Shown here piece by piece: positions 16,793-26,503 of a stretch of DNA of 64,000 bases. Made by a program: the position numbers and the translations under genes. Position 1 is the stretch's first letter; each line of letters opens with the position of its first letter. The notes beneath the pieces are model-generated. The model ran no database searches. It saw only the letters and a list, made by a program, of their open reading frames with translations, and was not told the origin of the DNA. Origin of the DNA: Bacillus tuaregi (GTDB taxonomy: Bacteria; Bacillota; Bacilli; Bacillales; Cytobacillaceae); NCBI RefSeq assembly GCF_900104575.1, contig NZ_LT629730.1, positions 1 through 64,000 on the forward strand, written 5' to 3'.

Positions 16793-16813
16793 AACGCTTC
16801 CAGATTAAGCGTT
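16793..16813. other. Perfect small hairpin in the divergent intergenic region
   Basis: AACGCTT and AAGCGTT pair around CCAGATT, followed by TTTC. The role is unclear. It may terminate a short transcript, or be a binding site between the two divergent genes. Confidence 0.4.
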
Positions 16814-17009
16814 TTCTAAATAGTTAAAGGCAGCTCATGACGTGTGATAAAAGTCACCGAATATGAATCTAGTTAACGACAAGTTCACACATATTTCATT
16901 GATAGTAGATAAAAGAGAATGTTAGAATATGACTTGTGTTTTCATGTGGTAGTAAATTTTTCCTGAATAAAAGAACCTACTAGTTAATTAGAGAAATATC
17001 AATAAGGTT

Positions 17010-17092
17010 TAAAAAGTCAAACTTCTCGAGAGAGGGAAGGATGCAAAAATTTGAATCAATCTAAGGCAGAAGCTCTGGTAGTCGGGATGCCA
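17010..17092 (+). promoter_or_regulatory. Probable c-di-GMP-I (GEMM) riboswitch
   Basis: GTCAAAC opens a hairpin capped by a GAGA tetraloop (GNRA class). GGATGCAAA follows at the position of the conserved GGACGCAAA, then CTAA, and GGTAGTCGGGATGCC corresponds to the GGTAGC..GGTTACC arm. The order of conserved blocks fits the family, though several positions differ from consensus. A terminator hairpin follows directly, so it likely controls read-through into the chemotaxis gene. Confidence 0.65.
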
Positions 17093-17099
17093 AAACATA

Positions 17100-17146
17100 A
17101 AAGGTATGCTGTTGTTTTCGGCATGCCTTATTATTTTTTTTACCAA
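17100..17146 (+). terminator. Riboswitch expression-platform terminator
   Basis: AAGGTATGCTG and CGGCATGCCTT pair along 11 positions (some G-T), followed by ATTATTTTTTTT. It lies 8 nt after the aptamer and 160 nt before the receptor gene. Confidence 0.8.
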
Positions 17147-17227
17147 AACAAAAGCGAGAGAAGAGAGAAAGAAATGGAGTCCAATTAACAAAAGACATTC
17201 AATCTATGTCAAGCTGTCTCTTTTGAC

Positions 17228-17254
17228 TAAATATCAACAAATCTACTTAGATAT
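17228..17254 (+). promoter_or_regulatory. Possible sigma-D-type promoter
   Basis: TAAA (17228-17231), 15 bp, then TTAGATAT (17247-17254) approximates the TAAA-N15-GCCGATAT motility promoter. It lies downstream of the riboswitch terminator and would bypass it. The -10 match is only partial. Confidence 0.4.
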
Positions 17255-17306
17255 TTTTCTGAGGTAACCATTAATAGTTTTTGTCATAATTCACTGGAGG
17301 GGAATA

Positions 17307-19058
17307 ATGGAAATTAAAACATTAAGAAAGAGAATGAACAAAAATAGTATAAAAGTGAAGTTATTATTCATTCCACTAATTGTAGTAGTACTAGCTATAA
17401 CAGGTATCGGTGTTATTTCTTCCTTAAACGCTAAACAAAGCTTAATCAATGAAATGGGGAGAAATGGCCAATTCGTATTGGAACAAGTGATTAATAGGTT
17501 GGAGGATAACTCCAAATCTGTAGAAATTTTGAATTATTTTACCGAAGAGGATAATAATATATCTGCTAGTGAAGTGGATGAATTAGTCCAACAATTAAGT
17601 TACCAAAGTTTGGTGGATGATTTAGCAACATCCGATGAAATTGTCTATGCTCTTTTCACAGACAAAAATTTACAAGTGACTGCCCATAGTATAGAAGATC
17701 GTATTGGTTTAGATCTATCTGAGGATAAAGGAACTATCTCTGCTGTGAAGAATGGTGAAATATATACATCGGAATATTTATTTGGCGAAGATGAAATTCC
17801 TGTTTACGATATCGTATATCCTGCAGTCATAAATGGCGAACAGATAGGTGCAGTAAATATTGGATATTCTATGGAAAATATTAACTCTACCATTAAGAAG
17901 AATTTAATGATTGTTTCTATTTCTGGAGTGATCGGCATTCTATTGCTGGGAACTATATTATTTTCTTGCTCAAACTACGCCATAAAAACGATAAATAAGC
18001 TAAAAGAATTAATGAACTTTATGGCAACAGGAAATTTTAGCAATGAGGTGCCAGAGAAATTAACAGAGAAAACAGATGAATTTGGGGAAATTTCCAGATC
18101 AGTAAACGACATGCAAAATTCTGTTAGAGGTATTATTAAGAGTATTTTAGGAAATTCACAAACATTAGCTTCACACTCTGAACAGTTAAAAGCATCCACA
18201 CAATATTCTACATCTGCGGCGAATGAAGTATCGCAAACGATTGAAATGATTGCTAGTGGCGCTATTAATCAGGCAAAGGATGCAGAAAAAGGATTTTCAA
18301 CTATTACAGAGCTTGGTGAGGTCATTAATGAAAACGCGCGTGAAATTAAACAATTAAACAAGTCATTAGATACGGTTAATCAACTAAAAATGGAAGGTAT
18401 TGAATTAATTTTAGATCTTGTGAAAAAGACGGAAATGTCTAATAAATCTTCTGTACTAATTAAAGAAGTGATTGGTAATACAAGCGAAAGTGCGAAAAAA
18501 ATTGCTGTAGCAAGTGAAATGATTAAAAGTATTGCTGAACAAACAAATTTACTTGCATTGAATGCAGCTATTGAGGCAGCTAGAGCAGGAGAAGCGGGAA
18601 AAGGGTTTGCCGTGGTTGCAGATGAAATTAGAAAATTAGCAGAGCAGTCTAACCAATTCACAAAGGAAATAAGTACGGTCATCGATGATCTCTCATACAA
18701 ATCTTCCACTGCTGTACAAACGATGGAGGAAGTGAAGATGGTCGTAGATTCCCAGACGGAAAGTGTGAAAGCGACTAGTAAGAAGTTTGAAGGAATTTCT
18801 GAGTCTATTGAAGACATGAAGAACGTCATCAACACAATTAATAAATATAGTAGTGTCATAACCAATCAAAAGGAAAACATTGCGAAAGTAATGGAGCAAT
18901 TATCTGCAATATCACAAGAAAATGCATCTGGAACACAAGAAGTAACAGCATCTGTAGAAGAACAAACAGCAGCTATGCAGGAGATTGCAAGTTCAAGTGA
19001 AGAACTTTCCAATATTGCTCAAGAACTAAATAAACTAGTAGAACAATTCAAAGTATAA
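17307..19058 (+). CDS. Methyl-accepting chemotaxis protein with sCache-type sensor
   Basis: 583 residues: TM1 near 19-41, an extracellular domain of about 150 residues (cache-like, with [15 protein letters not shown]), TM2 near 200-222, HAMP, then a methyl-accepting signalling domain. The hairpin tip [20 protein letters not shown] is intact. It sits in the membrane and signals to CheA/CheW. GGAGGGG lies before ATG 17307. The leader carries a probable c-di-GMP riboswitch and a sigma-D-like promoter, so receptor output seems tied to the motile/sessile switch. An F1 repeat follows within 10 nt of the stop. Confidence 0.93.
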   Translation: MEIKTLRKRMNKNSIKVKLLFIPLIVVVLAITGIGVISSLNAKQSLINEMGRNGQFVLEQVINRLEDNSKSVEILNYFTEEDNNISASEVDELVQQLSYQSLVDDLATSDEIVYALFTDKNLQVTAHSIEDRIGLDLSEDKGTISAVKNGEIYTSEYLFGEDEIPVYDIVYPAVINGEQIGAVNIGYSMENINSTIKKNLMIVSISGVIGILLLGTILFSCSNYAIKTINKLKELMNFMATGNFSNEVPEKLTEKTDEFGEISRSVNDMQNSVRGIIKSILGNSQTLASHSEQLKASTQYSTSAANEVSQTIEMIASGAINQAKDAEKGFSTITELGEVINENAREIKQLNKSLDTVNQLKMEGIELILDLVKKTEMSNKSSVLIKEVIGNTSESAKKIAVASEMIKSIAEQTNLLALNAAIEAARAGEAGKGFAVVADEIRKLAEQSNQFTKEISTVIDDLSYKSSTAVQTMEEVKMVVDSQTESVKATSKKFEGISESIEDMKNVINTINKYSSVITNQKENIAKVMEQLSAISQENASGTQEVTASVEEQTAAMQEIASSSEELSNIAQELNKLVEQFKV

Positions 19059-19065
19059 GGTAAAA

Positions 19066-19583
19066 GTGGGACAAGGGGACAGGTTGTCCAAAAGATGAGT
19101 GATTTAAGAGAATATAAAGAAAGCCATATCACATTGGATTGTAGTGATATGGCTTTTACTTTTTGGCTGTGTTAAAGTCCATTGTTGATTTTTAGCAGGT
19201 TGATTGTAGTGGAAGGCACGAAGACTCCCGCGGGAGAAGCGAGGCAGTCGAGACCCCGCTAGAACAAAGTGCCCGAGTCGGCTCGGCGGTCGCCCGCAGG
19301 AAAGCGAAGTGCCTGGAACGAAAATCAACACTCATGTTTAACATAGTCTACTTATTAATAAATCGGGATACTGATCAATCCCTATTTCCCTAGAGAACTA
19401 GCTCAAGGGATTGGTGTAAGTTTAGTTAAATTGGAAGTATTTATTGGGGAGAGGGACCTGTCTCTGTGACCCTCGATTAAATAAGGATAATAATCAGCCC
19501 TTGTTTCTCTTGAATTAGCTCTAAGGGTTGGTGTAAGTTTAGTTAAATTGGTAGTATTAATTGGGACGAGGGACCTGTGTCCC
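19066..19583 (+). repeat. F1 repeat split by an F3 insertion, with a duplicated right half
   Basis: Left half with terminator hairpin at 19066-19163, interrupted by F3 at 19165-19348. The right half resumes at 19349-19460. A second diverged right half (TTAAATAAGGATAATAATCA to GGGACGAGGGACCTGTGTCCC) follows to 19583, where the next gene begins. Confidence 0.85.
19165..19348 (-). mobile_element. F3 GC-rich inverted-repeat element nested in F1
   Basis: Ends GGCTGTGTTAAA and TTTAACATAGTC; core rich in GC (CTCCCGCGGGAGAAGCGAGG, GTCGGCTCGGCGGTCGCCCG). It is the reverse orientation of the copy at 34547. It interrupts the F1 copy just after the hairpin's T-run, so it inserted after F1. Confidence 0.8.
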
Positions 19584-19603
19584 AAAGAAACGGGGTTTTG
19601 TCT

Positions 19604-20725
19604 ATGAGGATACATTGTACGAAGAAATTGTTGGATGAGTTGAAGCTGAAGCCTGAGGAAGTGCGGAGTGAAGTGGATCCGTTTTATTCTTGGCATGCTA
19701 ATGTAATGCTTGTGAACCGGAGGAAAACGGTGGTGTTTGTGAATGACCATAATCGGTATGTCGTTGTCCTTCATGGGTTAAAGGCTAAGGACTTTAAGAA
19801 ACTTGATGAGCACTTTATTCACGCAGTTCGGGAAGCGTTTCAGCAGGAGCATATTAAAGAAGAAATCATTGATCAGTATTTGGAACAGGCGCAGGAAATT
19901 TCTTTTGCCAAGACAAACGATCGAACAACGGTTGCCAGGATGAATAAGAGCTGCGAACAAGTGACTTATTTTGAGGATTTGTTTAAGGTCGATTCCCTTT
20001 TTCAAGGAAAAGTTAGCAGAAGAGCCAGTACCTTTTTAGTCGGGCATGGGAAAAAAGATTATATCGTCCCGAATGAAGAATTGTATAAGGACCTTGAGAA
20101 ATTGGCGGGTGGACCTATTTTTGATGTGCAAGCGGTTGAAATGCTGGTAACCTTAAAGCTTGATAAGCATCATGTCTGGCGGAGATTGGTCGTTCCGGTC
20201 AATCAAACCTTTGAAGAATTCCATGACATTTTACAAAGTGCTTTCGGCTGGAAGAACCAGCATTTGTATGAATTCTATCTATTTGATCCGGATACAACTG
20301 GCTACGATCATGGGGATAATCACCCTGGAGTCCACAAAGAAGGGCTTAAGCCTATTTTAAACGTAGTCTGTCATGAAGAGGCCTTTGCGTATGAGACCAA
20401 AGTGCCGATGAAATGGGCTGATGAGGTCCATTTATCTGACTTTCTATCGGCAAAAATAAAATATCACTATGACTTCGGTGATTCTTGGCAGCATGATGTT
20501 GAAATTGTAAAAGAAGTGCCAGACTATACGCCAAATCACCCTGTGTGTCTCGATGGTGGAGGAAATACACCGCCAGAGGATGTCGGAGGAGAAGGGGGCT
20601 ATGAAGAGTTCTTAGCGGTCTACTCTAATCCCGAGCACCCAGATTACACATACACACATCAATGGGGCTTATCACAGGGGTATACCGAGTTTAACCTGGA
20701 TAGGGTAAATAGGAGATTGAAGTAA
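19604..20725 (+). CDS. DUF6933-like / pRiA4b ORF-3-like protein
   Basis: 373 residues. The N-terminal 170 residues (MRIHCTKKLLDELKLK start, W.ANVMLVNRRKTVVFVND) resemble a DUF6933-type module. The C-terminal half is a plasmid pRiA4b ORF-3 domain, with LDKHHVWRRLVVPVNQTFEE, KYHYDFGDSWQHDVEIVKE and NTPPEDVGGEGGYEEF. Function is unknown. ATG 19604 is chosen because an upstream GTG (19577) lies inside the F1 repeat that ends at 19583. No strong ribosome site is visible. The next F1 copy follows 6 nt after the stop. Confidence 0.8.
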   Translation: MRIHCTKKLLDELKLKPEEVRSEVDPFYSWHANVMLVNRRKTVVFVNDHNRYVVVLHGLKAKDFKKLDEHFIHAVREAFQQEHIKEEIIDQYLEQAQEISFAKTNDRTTVARMNKSCEQVTYFEDLFKVDSLFQGKVSRRASTFLVGHGKKDYIVPNEELYKDLEKLAGGPIFDVQAVEMLVTLKLDKHHVWRRLVVPVNQTFEEFHDILQSAFGWKNQHLYEFYLFDPDTTGYDHGDNHPGVHKEGLKPILNVVCHEEAFAYETKVPMKWADEVHLSDFLSAKIKYHYDFGDSWQHDVEIVKEVPDYTPNHPVCLDGGGNTPPEDVGGEGGYEEFLAVYSNPEHPDYTYTHQWGLSQGYTEFNLDRVNRRLK

Positions 20726-20730
20726 GTTTA

Positions 20731-20958
20731 GTGGGACGCGGGACAGGTTCCTTGTCCCAAAAGGTGAGTGATTTTAGAGAATAGGAAGTAAGCCATATCA
20801 CATTGGATTATAGTGATATGGCTTTTATTTTTTAGCTATGTTAAACATGAGTGTTGATTTTCGTTCCAGGCACTTCGCTTTCCTAGAGAATTGGCCCTAG
20901 GGGTCGGTGTAAGTTTAGTTAAATCGGTAGTATTCGGTGGGACGAGGGACCTGTCCCC
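20731..20958 (+). repeat. F1 repeat, hybrid copy with an F3 remnant
   Basis: A complete left half with the hairpin GCCATATCAC / GTGATATGGC plus T-run. About 47 bp of F3 follows (GTTAAACATGAGTGTTGATT to CACTTCGCTTTCC), then the F1 right half resumes at CTAGAGAATTGGCCC and ends GGGACCTGTCCCC. F3 entered at the same place as in the 19066 copy but in the opposite orientation, and was then mostly deleted. Confidence 0.85.
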
Positions 20959-20960
20959 AG

Positions 20961-22892
20961 TCATGACATAGCGTTTTTTACCATGTTGCGGTAGTGGCCT
21001 ATGGTCAACAGAGCGAATACAAAATAGATAACCGTGTAAATCGCCATGGCGATGGATGCTGGAATCATGGTGTCCGACCGGATCATAAATGAAGCCGCCT
21101 TGATAGCAAAGATTGAATGCAGCATACCAATCGATAGAGGGAGAAGGAACACGATGGCCTGCTTTCGTATAATGCCTTTCATGATCATATTCACGTCAAA
21201 TCCGAGCTGACGCAACGTTTTAAAGCTTTGCTTTTCCTGCTCGGCTTCGGTCATTTGCTTGAAGTACAGGATGCTGCCGGTTGAAATTAAAAAGACAAGG
21301 CCAAGGAAAGCTGCGATGAAAATGAGCATACCTGTCATCTGCAGCACTTTTTTGTACTGCTCATAGAAATCATACGTTAATCGATCGTCACTTACGGATT
21401 TTGCGTATAGAGAGGAAGCTATGGCGAGCTCTTCCTTGTCCGGAACTTGATACGTATCAAAGCGAATTTTTTTATAATCGGGCGTACCGGCCATTTGTTC
21501 GGCGATCTTGTCCATCGTTGCTTCTGACACTAGCAGCTGTCTGCCGGAAGCATCTAAATTCATGATGTTCCTTTCCATCAGTGTCCTCAATGTATACATA
21601 ACGGTCTGTCCATGCTGCTCCAGCTCTATTTCAGTTGGATATCGCTTCGACTGCTCATCTAAGTCCCCGGCAAGTGAGGCCCCCGCATTGTACAAAATGG
21701 CTTCTCCATCTGGCGGCACGTTGAGGTCTGCGCCTGTTTGTTTAAGCTGTTCGGCCGGAAGCCATAGCAAACTTTCTTCAAACCTGCTCGATTCGTCATT
21801 CGGTTCAAGGATGATACCCATCGTCAGAACCGCTTCAACAACATGGTGATTCACATCGATGCCTTTCTTCTCAAGCTCCTTCTTGAACGCCAGCGCCTCC
21901 TGCGGCTCGTTTTCAAACATAAAATCATAAGGGAGATCACGGCGGGTCTCTTGCTCTACGGAGTAGTAGAAGGAGTATGCCATGGAAATCATCGTGATGG
22001 TCATGGTCGACAACAACGTAATCAAGGTAAGTGAGTTGGCATTTGCTTTCATATGGTGCATCAGCGGAGCCATCGACAGGCTGTTTGTTAAGCCTAGGTG
22101 TCCATCTTTACGTTTGCGGAACAGGAAAAAGCACCATCTGATCGTAACGCGAAACAATAAGTAAGTCCCTGCAACGATGGATCCGAGCATCAATAGTGCG
22201 TTGACGAATAACTGTTTATTGATATGACTCGATAATTCATATCCGTAGCCAATCAGCGCCAGACCGAGCAGGGCGAAAATAGCAGATGTCACCGCTTTGG
22301 GCGGCACGTTGAGGTCAGGCCGCTTGTCAGCTTGAAACAGATCCAGAAGGGTGCTGCGATAAACCTTCAGCAACATCTGAATGGAAGTGATGACAATGAT
22401 GAGAAGATAGACCATCAACGTTTTAAAAGCCGCTGGTACGGAGAAGCTGATGCCGACAATCCCTTCTAAGTCGAGTAGATTCAACAAAATAAGGACGAAC
22501 AGCCTTGAAATCAACGTGCCGCAAATGATCGCAGCAAGTAGTGCGCCTAAGCCAATCAGTATATTTTCAATCATTAGATATCGGGCTACCCAGCCTTTGG
22601 AAAGACCAATCAGCTGATATAATCCGATTTCTCGACTGCGCCGACGCAGGAAAATGCCGTTGGCCGAGATGGTAAAGATCCCAACGATCACAATCAGCAT
22701 GAATCCTGCCATTTGAAACCCGGCAAAGAAGTTAACACTCGGATGTGTCATATTCTGAACAGCCTGATCGTGCTGTAATGAGGTGAAGACAAAATACAGG
22801 CTCATACTAAAGATCAACGCAAAGAAGTACAAATAGTAATGCTTCACATTTTGTCGCATGCTGCGAAGTGCTAATTCAAAAACTGTCAACAT
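20961..22892 (-). CDS. BceB-type ABC transporter permease
   Basis: 643 residues with an FtsX-type layout and ten predicted membrane segments. There is a large extracellular domain between the middle segments (about residues 310-520), the hallmark of peptide-antibiotic BceAB permeases. N-terminus FELALRSMRQNVKHYYLYFF; RRRSREIGLYQLIGLSKGWV is the conserved cytoplasmic coupling segment. The start at 22892 overlaps the ATPase gene end by 17 nt. With the kinase and regulator upstream, it should sense and remove lipid-II-targeting peptides. Confidence 0.92.
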   Translation of the reverse strand: MLTVFELALRSMRQNVKHYYLYFFALIFSMSLYFVFTSLQHDQAVQNMTHPSVNFFAGFQMAGFMLIVIVGIFTISANGIFLRRRSREIGLYQLIGLSKGWVARYLMIENILIGLGALLAAIICGTLISRLFVLILLNLLDLEGIVGISFSVPAAFKTLMVYLLIIVITSIQMLLKVYRSTLLDLFQADKRPDLNVPPKAVTSAIFALLGLALIGYGYELSSHINKQLFVNALLMLGSIVAGTYLLFRVTIRWCFFLFRKRKDGHLGLTNSLSMAPLMHHMKANANSLTLITLLSTMTITMISMAYSFYYSVEQETRRDLPYDFMFENEPQEALAFKKELEKKGIDVNHHVVEAVLTMGIILEPNDESSRFEESLLWLPAEQLKQTGADLNVPPDGEAILYNAGASLAGDLDEQSKRYPTEIELEQHGQTVMYTLRTLMERNIMNLDASGRQLLVSEATMDKIAEQMAGTPDYKKIRFDTYQVPDKEELAIASSLYAKSVSDDRLTYDFYEQYKKVLQMTGMLIFIAAFLGLVFLISTGSILYFKQMTEAEQEKQSFKTLRQLGFDVNMIMKGIIRKQAIVFLLPLSIGMLHSIFAIKAASFMIRSDTMIPASIAMAIYTVIYFVFALLTIGHYRNMVKNAMS

Positions 22893-23661
22893 GGTCGCCC
22901 CCCAGTACAGCTTGAACGTCCAGAATTTCATTAAAGAAGGCATGTCTTGTTTTATCGCCGCGGTACAGCTCAGAGTAAATCTTCCCGTCTCTTAAAAACA
23001 CAACACGGCTGCAATAGCTGGCGGCTACCGGATCATGGGTCACCATCACAACGGTGACGCCTCGCTGCTGATTCACCTTCTCCATCACGTTTAGTAACGA
23101 GGAAGCGGATTTGGAATCCAGTGCACCGGTCGGCTCGTCCGCAAACACGATCGAAGGCTGGTGGATCAGAGCACGCCCGGCAGCTGTCCGTTGTTTCTGG
23201 CCTCCTGATATTTCATGCGGATATTTGTGCGCCAGTGCTTTAATGTCAAACACATCGGCGATGGCTGTGAACTCGCTCTCCGCTTTCCGCTTGCTCATTT
23301 TGCTAAGGGAGATGGGCAGCAGTATATTTTCCTTCACTGTCAACGTGTCCAGTAGATTGTAATCCTGGAAGATGAATCCCAGCTTGTTGCGACGAAAGGC
23401 GGAAAGCGCGGTATTACTTAGCTTAGAGATATCTTCGTCATCAATTAAAACCGTTCCGTCCGTAGGATGATCAATCGTGGCTAAGACGTTAAGCAATGTC
23501 GTCTTGCCTGAGCCGGAAGGGCCCATAATGCCGACAAATTCACTGCGGAGGACGCGCAAATCTATTCCTTGTAATACATGCTGTGAATTTCCTTTGGTGC
23601 CATATGTTTTGTGGAGATTTCGTGCTTGTAAAACGGTTTCTCCGACATTTAACTGATTCAT
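22876..23661 (-). CDS. BceA-type ABC transporter ATPase
   Basis: 261 residues with Walker A GPSGSGKTTL, signature SGGQKQRTAAGRALI, Walker B IVFADEPTGALD and the switch His in VTHDP. Start ATG 23661 has GGAGGTAG upstream. The longer frame to 23796 would run through the promoter. It belongs to the MacB/BceA group and is translationally coupled to the permease gene that follows. Confidence 0.93.
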   Translation of the reverse strand: MNQLNVGETVLQARNLHKTYGTKGNSQHVLQGIDLRVLRSEFVGIMGPSGSGKTTLLNVLATIDHPTDGTVLIDDEDISKLSNTALSAFRRNKLGFIFQDYNLLDTLTVKENILLPISLSKMSKRKAESEFTAIADVFDIKALAHKYPHEISGGQKQRTAAGRALIHQPSIVFADEPTGALDSKSASSLLNVMEKVNQQRGVTVVMVTHDPVAASYCSRVVFLRDGKIYSELYRGDKTRHAFFNEILDVQAVLGGDHVDSF

Positions 23662-23701
23662 AACTACCTCCAAATCATAATTGTTGCTTGATGATGGCTT
23701 T

Positions 23702-23785
23702 ATTATACGGTTAGATTTTCCTCTCGTCGTACGTTTTACATGACAAACTGGCAAGACAACGTGACAATATTGTGAGGTTCCACTA
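23702..23785 (-). promoter_or_regulatory. Promoter and candidate regulator sites for the bceAB-like genes
   Basis: TATAAT on the minus strand (23702-23707) has no good -35 at the proper spacing, as expected for an activator-dependent promoter. Upstream lie ACAATATTGT and repeated TGTC segments (TTTGTCATGTAAAA, TTGTCACGTTGTC), plausible contacts for the response regulator encoded at 24909-25592. The exact box is not established. Confidence 0.5.
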
Positions 23786-23837
23786 TTCCACACCAAAAAA
23801 CAGCCAGGAGCAATCCTGACTGCTTTATAGCTGGATA

Positions 23838-24872
23838 TTACGCGCCCGTCCCTCTTCGGACCGCTTCGAATGCGTTAGGATTGACAAAAATCATTCGCAT
23901 CACCGTCCCTTTCGTTTGACCGGTTTGCACTCTGAGGGTAATTCCTAATTTATCTGCAACGTTTTTTGCAAGATAGAGTCCAAGTCCGGTCGCTGCGTTT
24001 TGAATCCTTCCGTTTTCTCCCGTGAAGCCCTTGTCAAAGATACGCGGCAATTCGTGAGGCTGTATTCCCGGTCCTTCATCGATGACATCCAAGAAGACTT
24101 GGCCTGTCTCCGTTACATCCGTCACAATCATAATGGCTGAATTCGCAGGATTATATTTCACGGCATTCGTCAAAAGTTGCCGCAGGATGAAGCGGCACCA
24201 TTTTCGGTCTGTAATGGCCGTTACATCATTTCCTTCGATACTGACCGCCAGATTTTTTTCCATACACCATGGCAACAGCTCCCTTACTTCTTCCGCGGCA
24301 AGTCGCTGTATGGAGGCCGATTCAAGAGCATAGTCTGATTCGATTGCGGGCAGACGTGTCATATGCAGCTGCCGGTCGACCAACAAATACACCCGCAACC
24401 ATTCCGCTTCAATTTTACGTATATCCGGATCACTTGGCAGGGCTTCTAGGATTAGCTTCATGACGGTGAGAGGAGTCTTCACCTCATGGATCCATGAAGC
24501 CGTGAATTCATTCGCAATCAGTTGAGTTTCTTTATAGGCAGCAAGCTTTCGTTTGAACTGAAGGGAGGCCTCCCGTAGGATGTCGTTGGTCATCTGATCT
24601 AGGCCGTCCCCAGGCTCAGGAAGTGACTCGATCCAGTCTAAGGCCATGTCTTCCTTCAGAGCAGCCAACGCGGCGGCATATTTTGTCTCTCTTTTGAAGC
24701 GCCATATAAAAAATAGGAGAAAGGACAGAATAAATGAGGCGTTAAAATAAAGGAGAGAGGTAGAGGTAACCTGGATGCCTTGATCAAGCAGGATCAGAGC
24801 ATTGGCTAAGCCGAGCAAGCCGGCAAACAGTAAAATCCAGCTTTTTCTTGCATCAACGTAACGGAAAAACAT
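23838..24872 (-). CDS. BceS-like intramembrane-sensing histidine kinase
   Basis: 344 residues. Two membrane helices at about 13-30 and 38-57 are separated by a very short loop, so there is no extracellular sensor domain. The phosphoacceptor lies in SWIHEVKTPLTVMK; the N box is LLTNAVKYNP, and the G boxes are DEGPGIQP and GLGLYLAKN. Kinases of this kind take their signal from the partner BceAB transporter rather than the drug itself. It is encoded between the response regulator and the transporter, all on the minus strand. Confidence 0.93.
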   Translation of the reverse strand: MFFRYVDARKSWILLFAGLLGLANALILLDQGIQVTSTSLLYFNASFILSFLLFFIWRFKRETKYAAALAALKEDMALDWIESLPEPGDGLDQMTNDILREASLQFKRKLAAYKETQLIANEFTASWIHEVKTPLTVMKLILEALPSDPDIRKIEAEWLRVYLLVDRQLHMTRLPAIESDYALESASIQRLAAEEVRELLPWCMEKNLAVSIEGNDVTAITDRKWCRFILRQLLTNAVKYNPANSAIMIVTDVTETGQVFLDVIDEGPGIQPHELPRIFDKGFTGENGRIQNAATGLGLYLAKNVADKLGITLRVQTGQTKGTVMRMIFVNPNAFEAVRRGTGA

Positions 24873-24908
24873 GGAACGGTTCCCCCTATCAGTACATGTT
24901 CATAATCT

Positions 24909-25592
24909 CTATAAAGTGATGGCCATATATCCTAGCCCTTTTTTTGTCACAATAGCGTCTGCTAAATTGATTGTCTCCAGCTTCTGCCGCAAACGGGTTA
25001 TATTCGCAGTGAGGGTATTGTCGTTCACGAACTGCTCGTCCTCCCATAGCTTTCGTATCAAGTCATGGCGCGAGATAATGACATTGTTCGATTTCACGAG
25101 CGTGATCAGTATAAAAGATTCGTTTTTTGTTAAATCCACTTCTTTCCCAGCGCTTCCAATTACACCTCGATTTAAATCAATCAAAGCGCCGTTCCATTCA
25201 AGAATATTCGATTGGTCTTCGCCATAAGCATAAGTCCTCCGGAGAATTGCTTGAATTTTGGCATAAAGCACGTCTGTATGAAACGGCTTCTGGATGAAGT
25301 CGTCCGCCCCCATGCTCAGCGCCATGACCATATCCATTGGATGATCGCGGGAGGAAAGGAAAACAATGGGTACTTTGGATACAGCGCGAATCTCGCGACA
25401 CCAATGAAAGCCGTCAAATTTCGGGAGTGTGACATCCATGATGACGAGCTGAGGCTGTTGTTCAAGAAATGAACGCATCACACCTTCAAAATCATCTGGT
25501 CTCGTGACCCGGAACGACCAAGCCTCTAAACCCTTCTTCAACGCAGCAAACAAAGCATCATCATCCTCAACAACAAATATGTTTATCTTCAT
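24909..25592 (-). CDS. BceR-like OmpR-family response regulator
   Basis: 227 residues. The receiver domain has acidic VEDDD, phospho-Asp in VIMDVTLPKFDG and Lys in IQKPF. The OmpR winged-helix C-terminus contains LTKNESFILITLVKSN and FVNDNTLTANITRLRQKL. It is first in a four-gene module (regulator, kinase, ATPase, permease) and should activate the transporter promoter near 23702. Confidence 0.93.
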   Translation of the reverse strand: MKINIFVVEDDDALFAALKKGLEAWSFRVTRPDDFEGVMRSFLEQQPQLVIMDVTLPKFDGFHWCREIRAVSKVPIVFLSSRDHPMDMVMALSMGADDFIQKPFHTDVLYAKIQAILRRTYAYGEDQSNILEWNGALIDLNRGVIGSAGKEVDLTKNESFILITLVKSNNVIISRHDLIRKLWEDEQFVNDNTLTANITRLRQKLETINLADAIVTKKGLGYMAITL

Positions 25593-25694
25593 CGAGCCGG
25601 CCCCCTAGTATCGCAAATTTGTCTGCTGTAAATAAAATCATTTGACGTAACAAATTATTACCCTTCATTAATGTATCATAGACAGATTAATGTT

Positions 25695-26477
25695 TCACCT
25701 GTGGGAGGGACCTGTCCCTCCGTCCCTATACGTAACCTCTACCGTATAATCAATATTCTTAAAGAATTCTTTTAATACTTTTTCGGCATTTTTTTCTGCG
25801 GTTTCTAGTAAGCCGATGGAGAGAGCTTCTTGGCGCATTTGCTCTTGGGCCTCAGCGACCTTCTGGAACCCCTCATCCATTTTAGTGTCCGCACGGAACA
25901 GTCCGCCATTTTCAAAGGTTTGTATGTTATCCATCTGTAGTGCTGGATCCTGGATCAGCTTCGCATGTGGAAGGGTAATCTCTATCTCTTTAGTTTCTTC
26001 ATTAATAACCATGTCCTCAGACGTAATTCCCTTCAAATCAACACCAGCGATAACGGTCCCAGGTACAATAAATAGCAGTTCGCGCTTGGTTCCGGGCAAG
26101 TTCTTAGAGATGTCTTTCCCGAAAATCTTATTATCCTCTTCTTTAATAACTGCCTTAATATGAGCCTCGGCGGTTGCCAATGTGGCAAGCTCTTGAACCT
26201 GTTCAACAAACGAGACAGACTTCTGTTTGAAGGTATTGCCTCCAAATAGCCAAAATCCTCCTGAAGCGATAACTAATAATACTAGGATGGCCAAAAGAAT
26301 CTTCCATCCACGAGCTTTAAAGAACAACCCTTTTCGTGGAGAAAACGATCTTGTATTATGCTCTATTGCAATAGCGGCAGCACTTTGCTCCCGTGCGTCC
26401 TTTAATTCTATTAACTGCCTTTCCAGCTCTGCAATTCTTTCATTCTTTTCTTCTATCAATTCTCGATGCGTATCCAT
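25695..26477 (-). CDS. DUF4230 membrane-anchored protein
   Basis: 260 residues: an N-terminal coiled coil (ELIEEKNERIAELERQLIEL), one membrane helix near 58-78, then an extracellular DUF4230 domain with LLFIVPGTVIAGVDLKGIT and EIEITLPHAKLIQ. Function is unknown. GGGGGTG precedes the ATG. The last residues (GGTGPSHR) and the stop are read from an F1 repeat fragment at 25701-25727. An F4 element lies 27 bp upstream of the start, so its promoter has been remodelled. Confidence 0.85.
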   Translation of the reverse strand: MDTHRELIEEKNERIAELERQLIELKDAREQSAAAIAIEHNTRSFSPRKGLFFKARGWKILLAILVLLVIASGGFWLFGGNTFKQKSVSFVEQVQELATLATAEAHIKAVIKEEDNKIFGKDISKNLPGTKRELLFIVPGTVIAGVDLKGITSEDMVINEETKEIEITLPHAKLIQDPALQMDNIQTFENGGLFRADTKMDEGFQKVAEAQEQMRQEALSIGLLETAEKNAEKVLKEFFKNIDYTVEVTYRDGGTGPSHR

Positions 26478-26503
26478 TTTTTCACCCCCTTCATTTTTCC
26501 CCT

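Noticed and set aside
19577-19603. Upstream GTG start for the pRiA4b-like gene
   Set aside because: It lies inside the F1 repeat, the encoded residues are repeat-derived, and the domain starts at the ATG at 19604.
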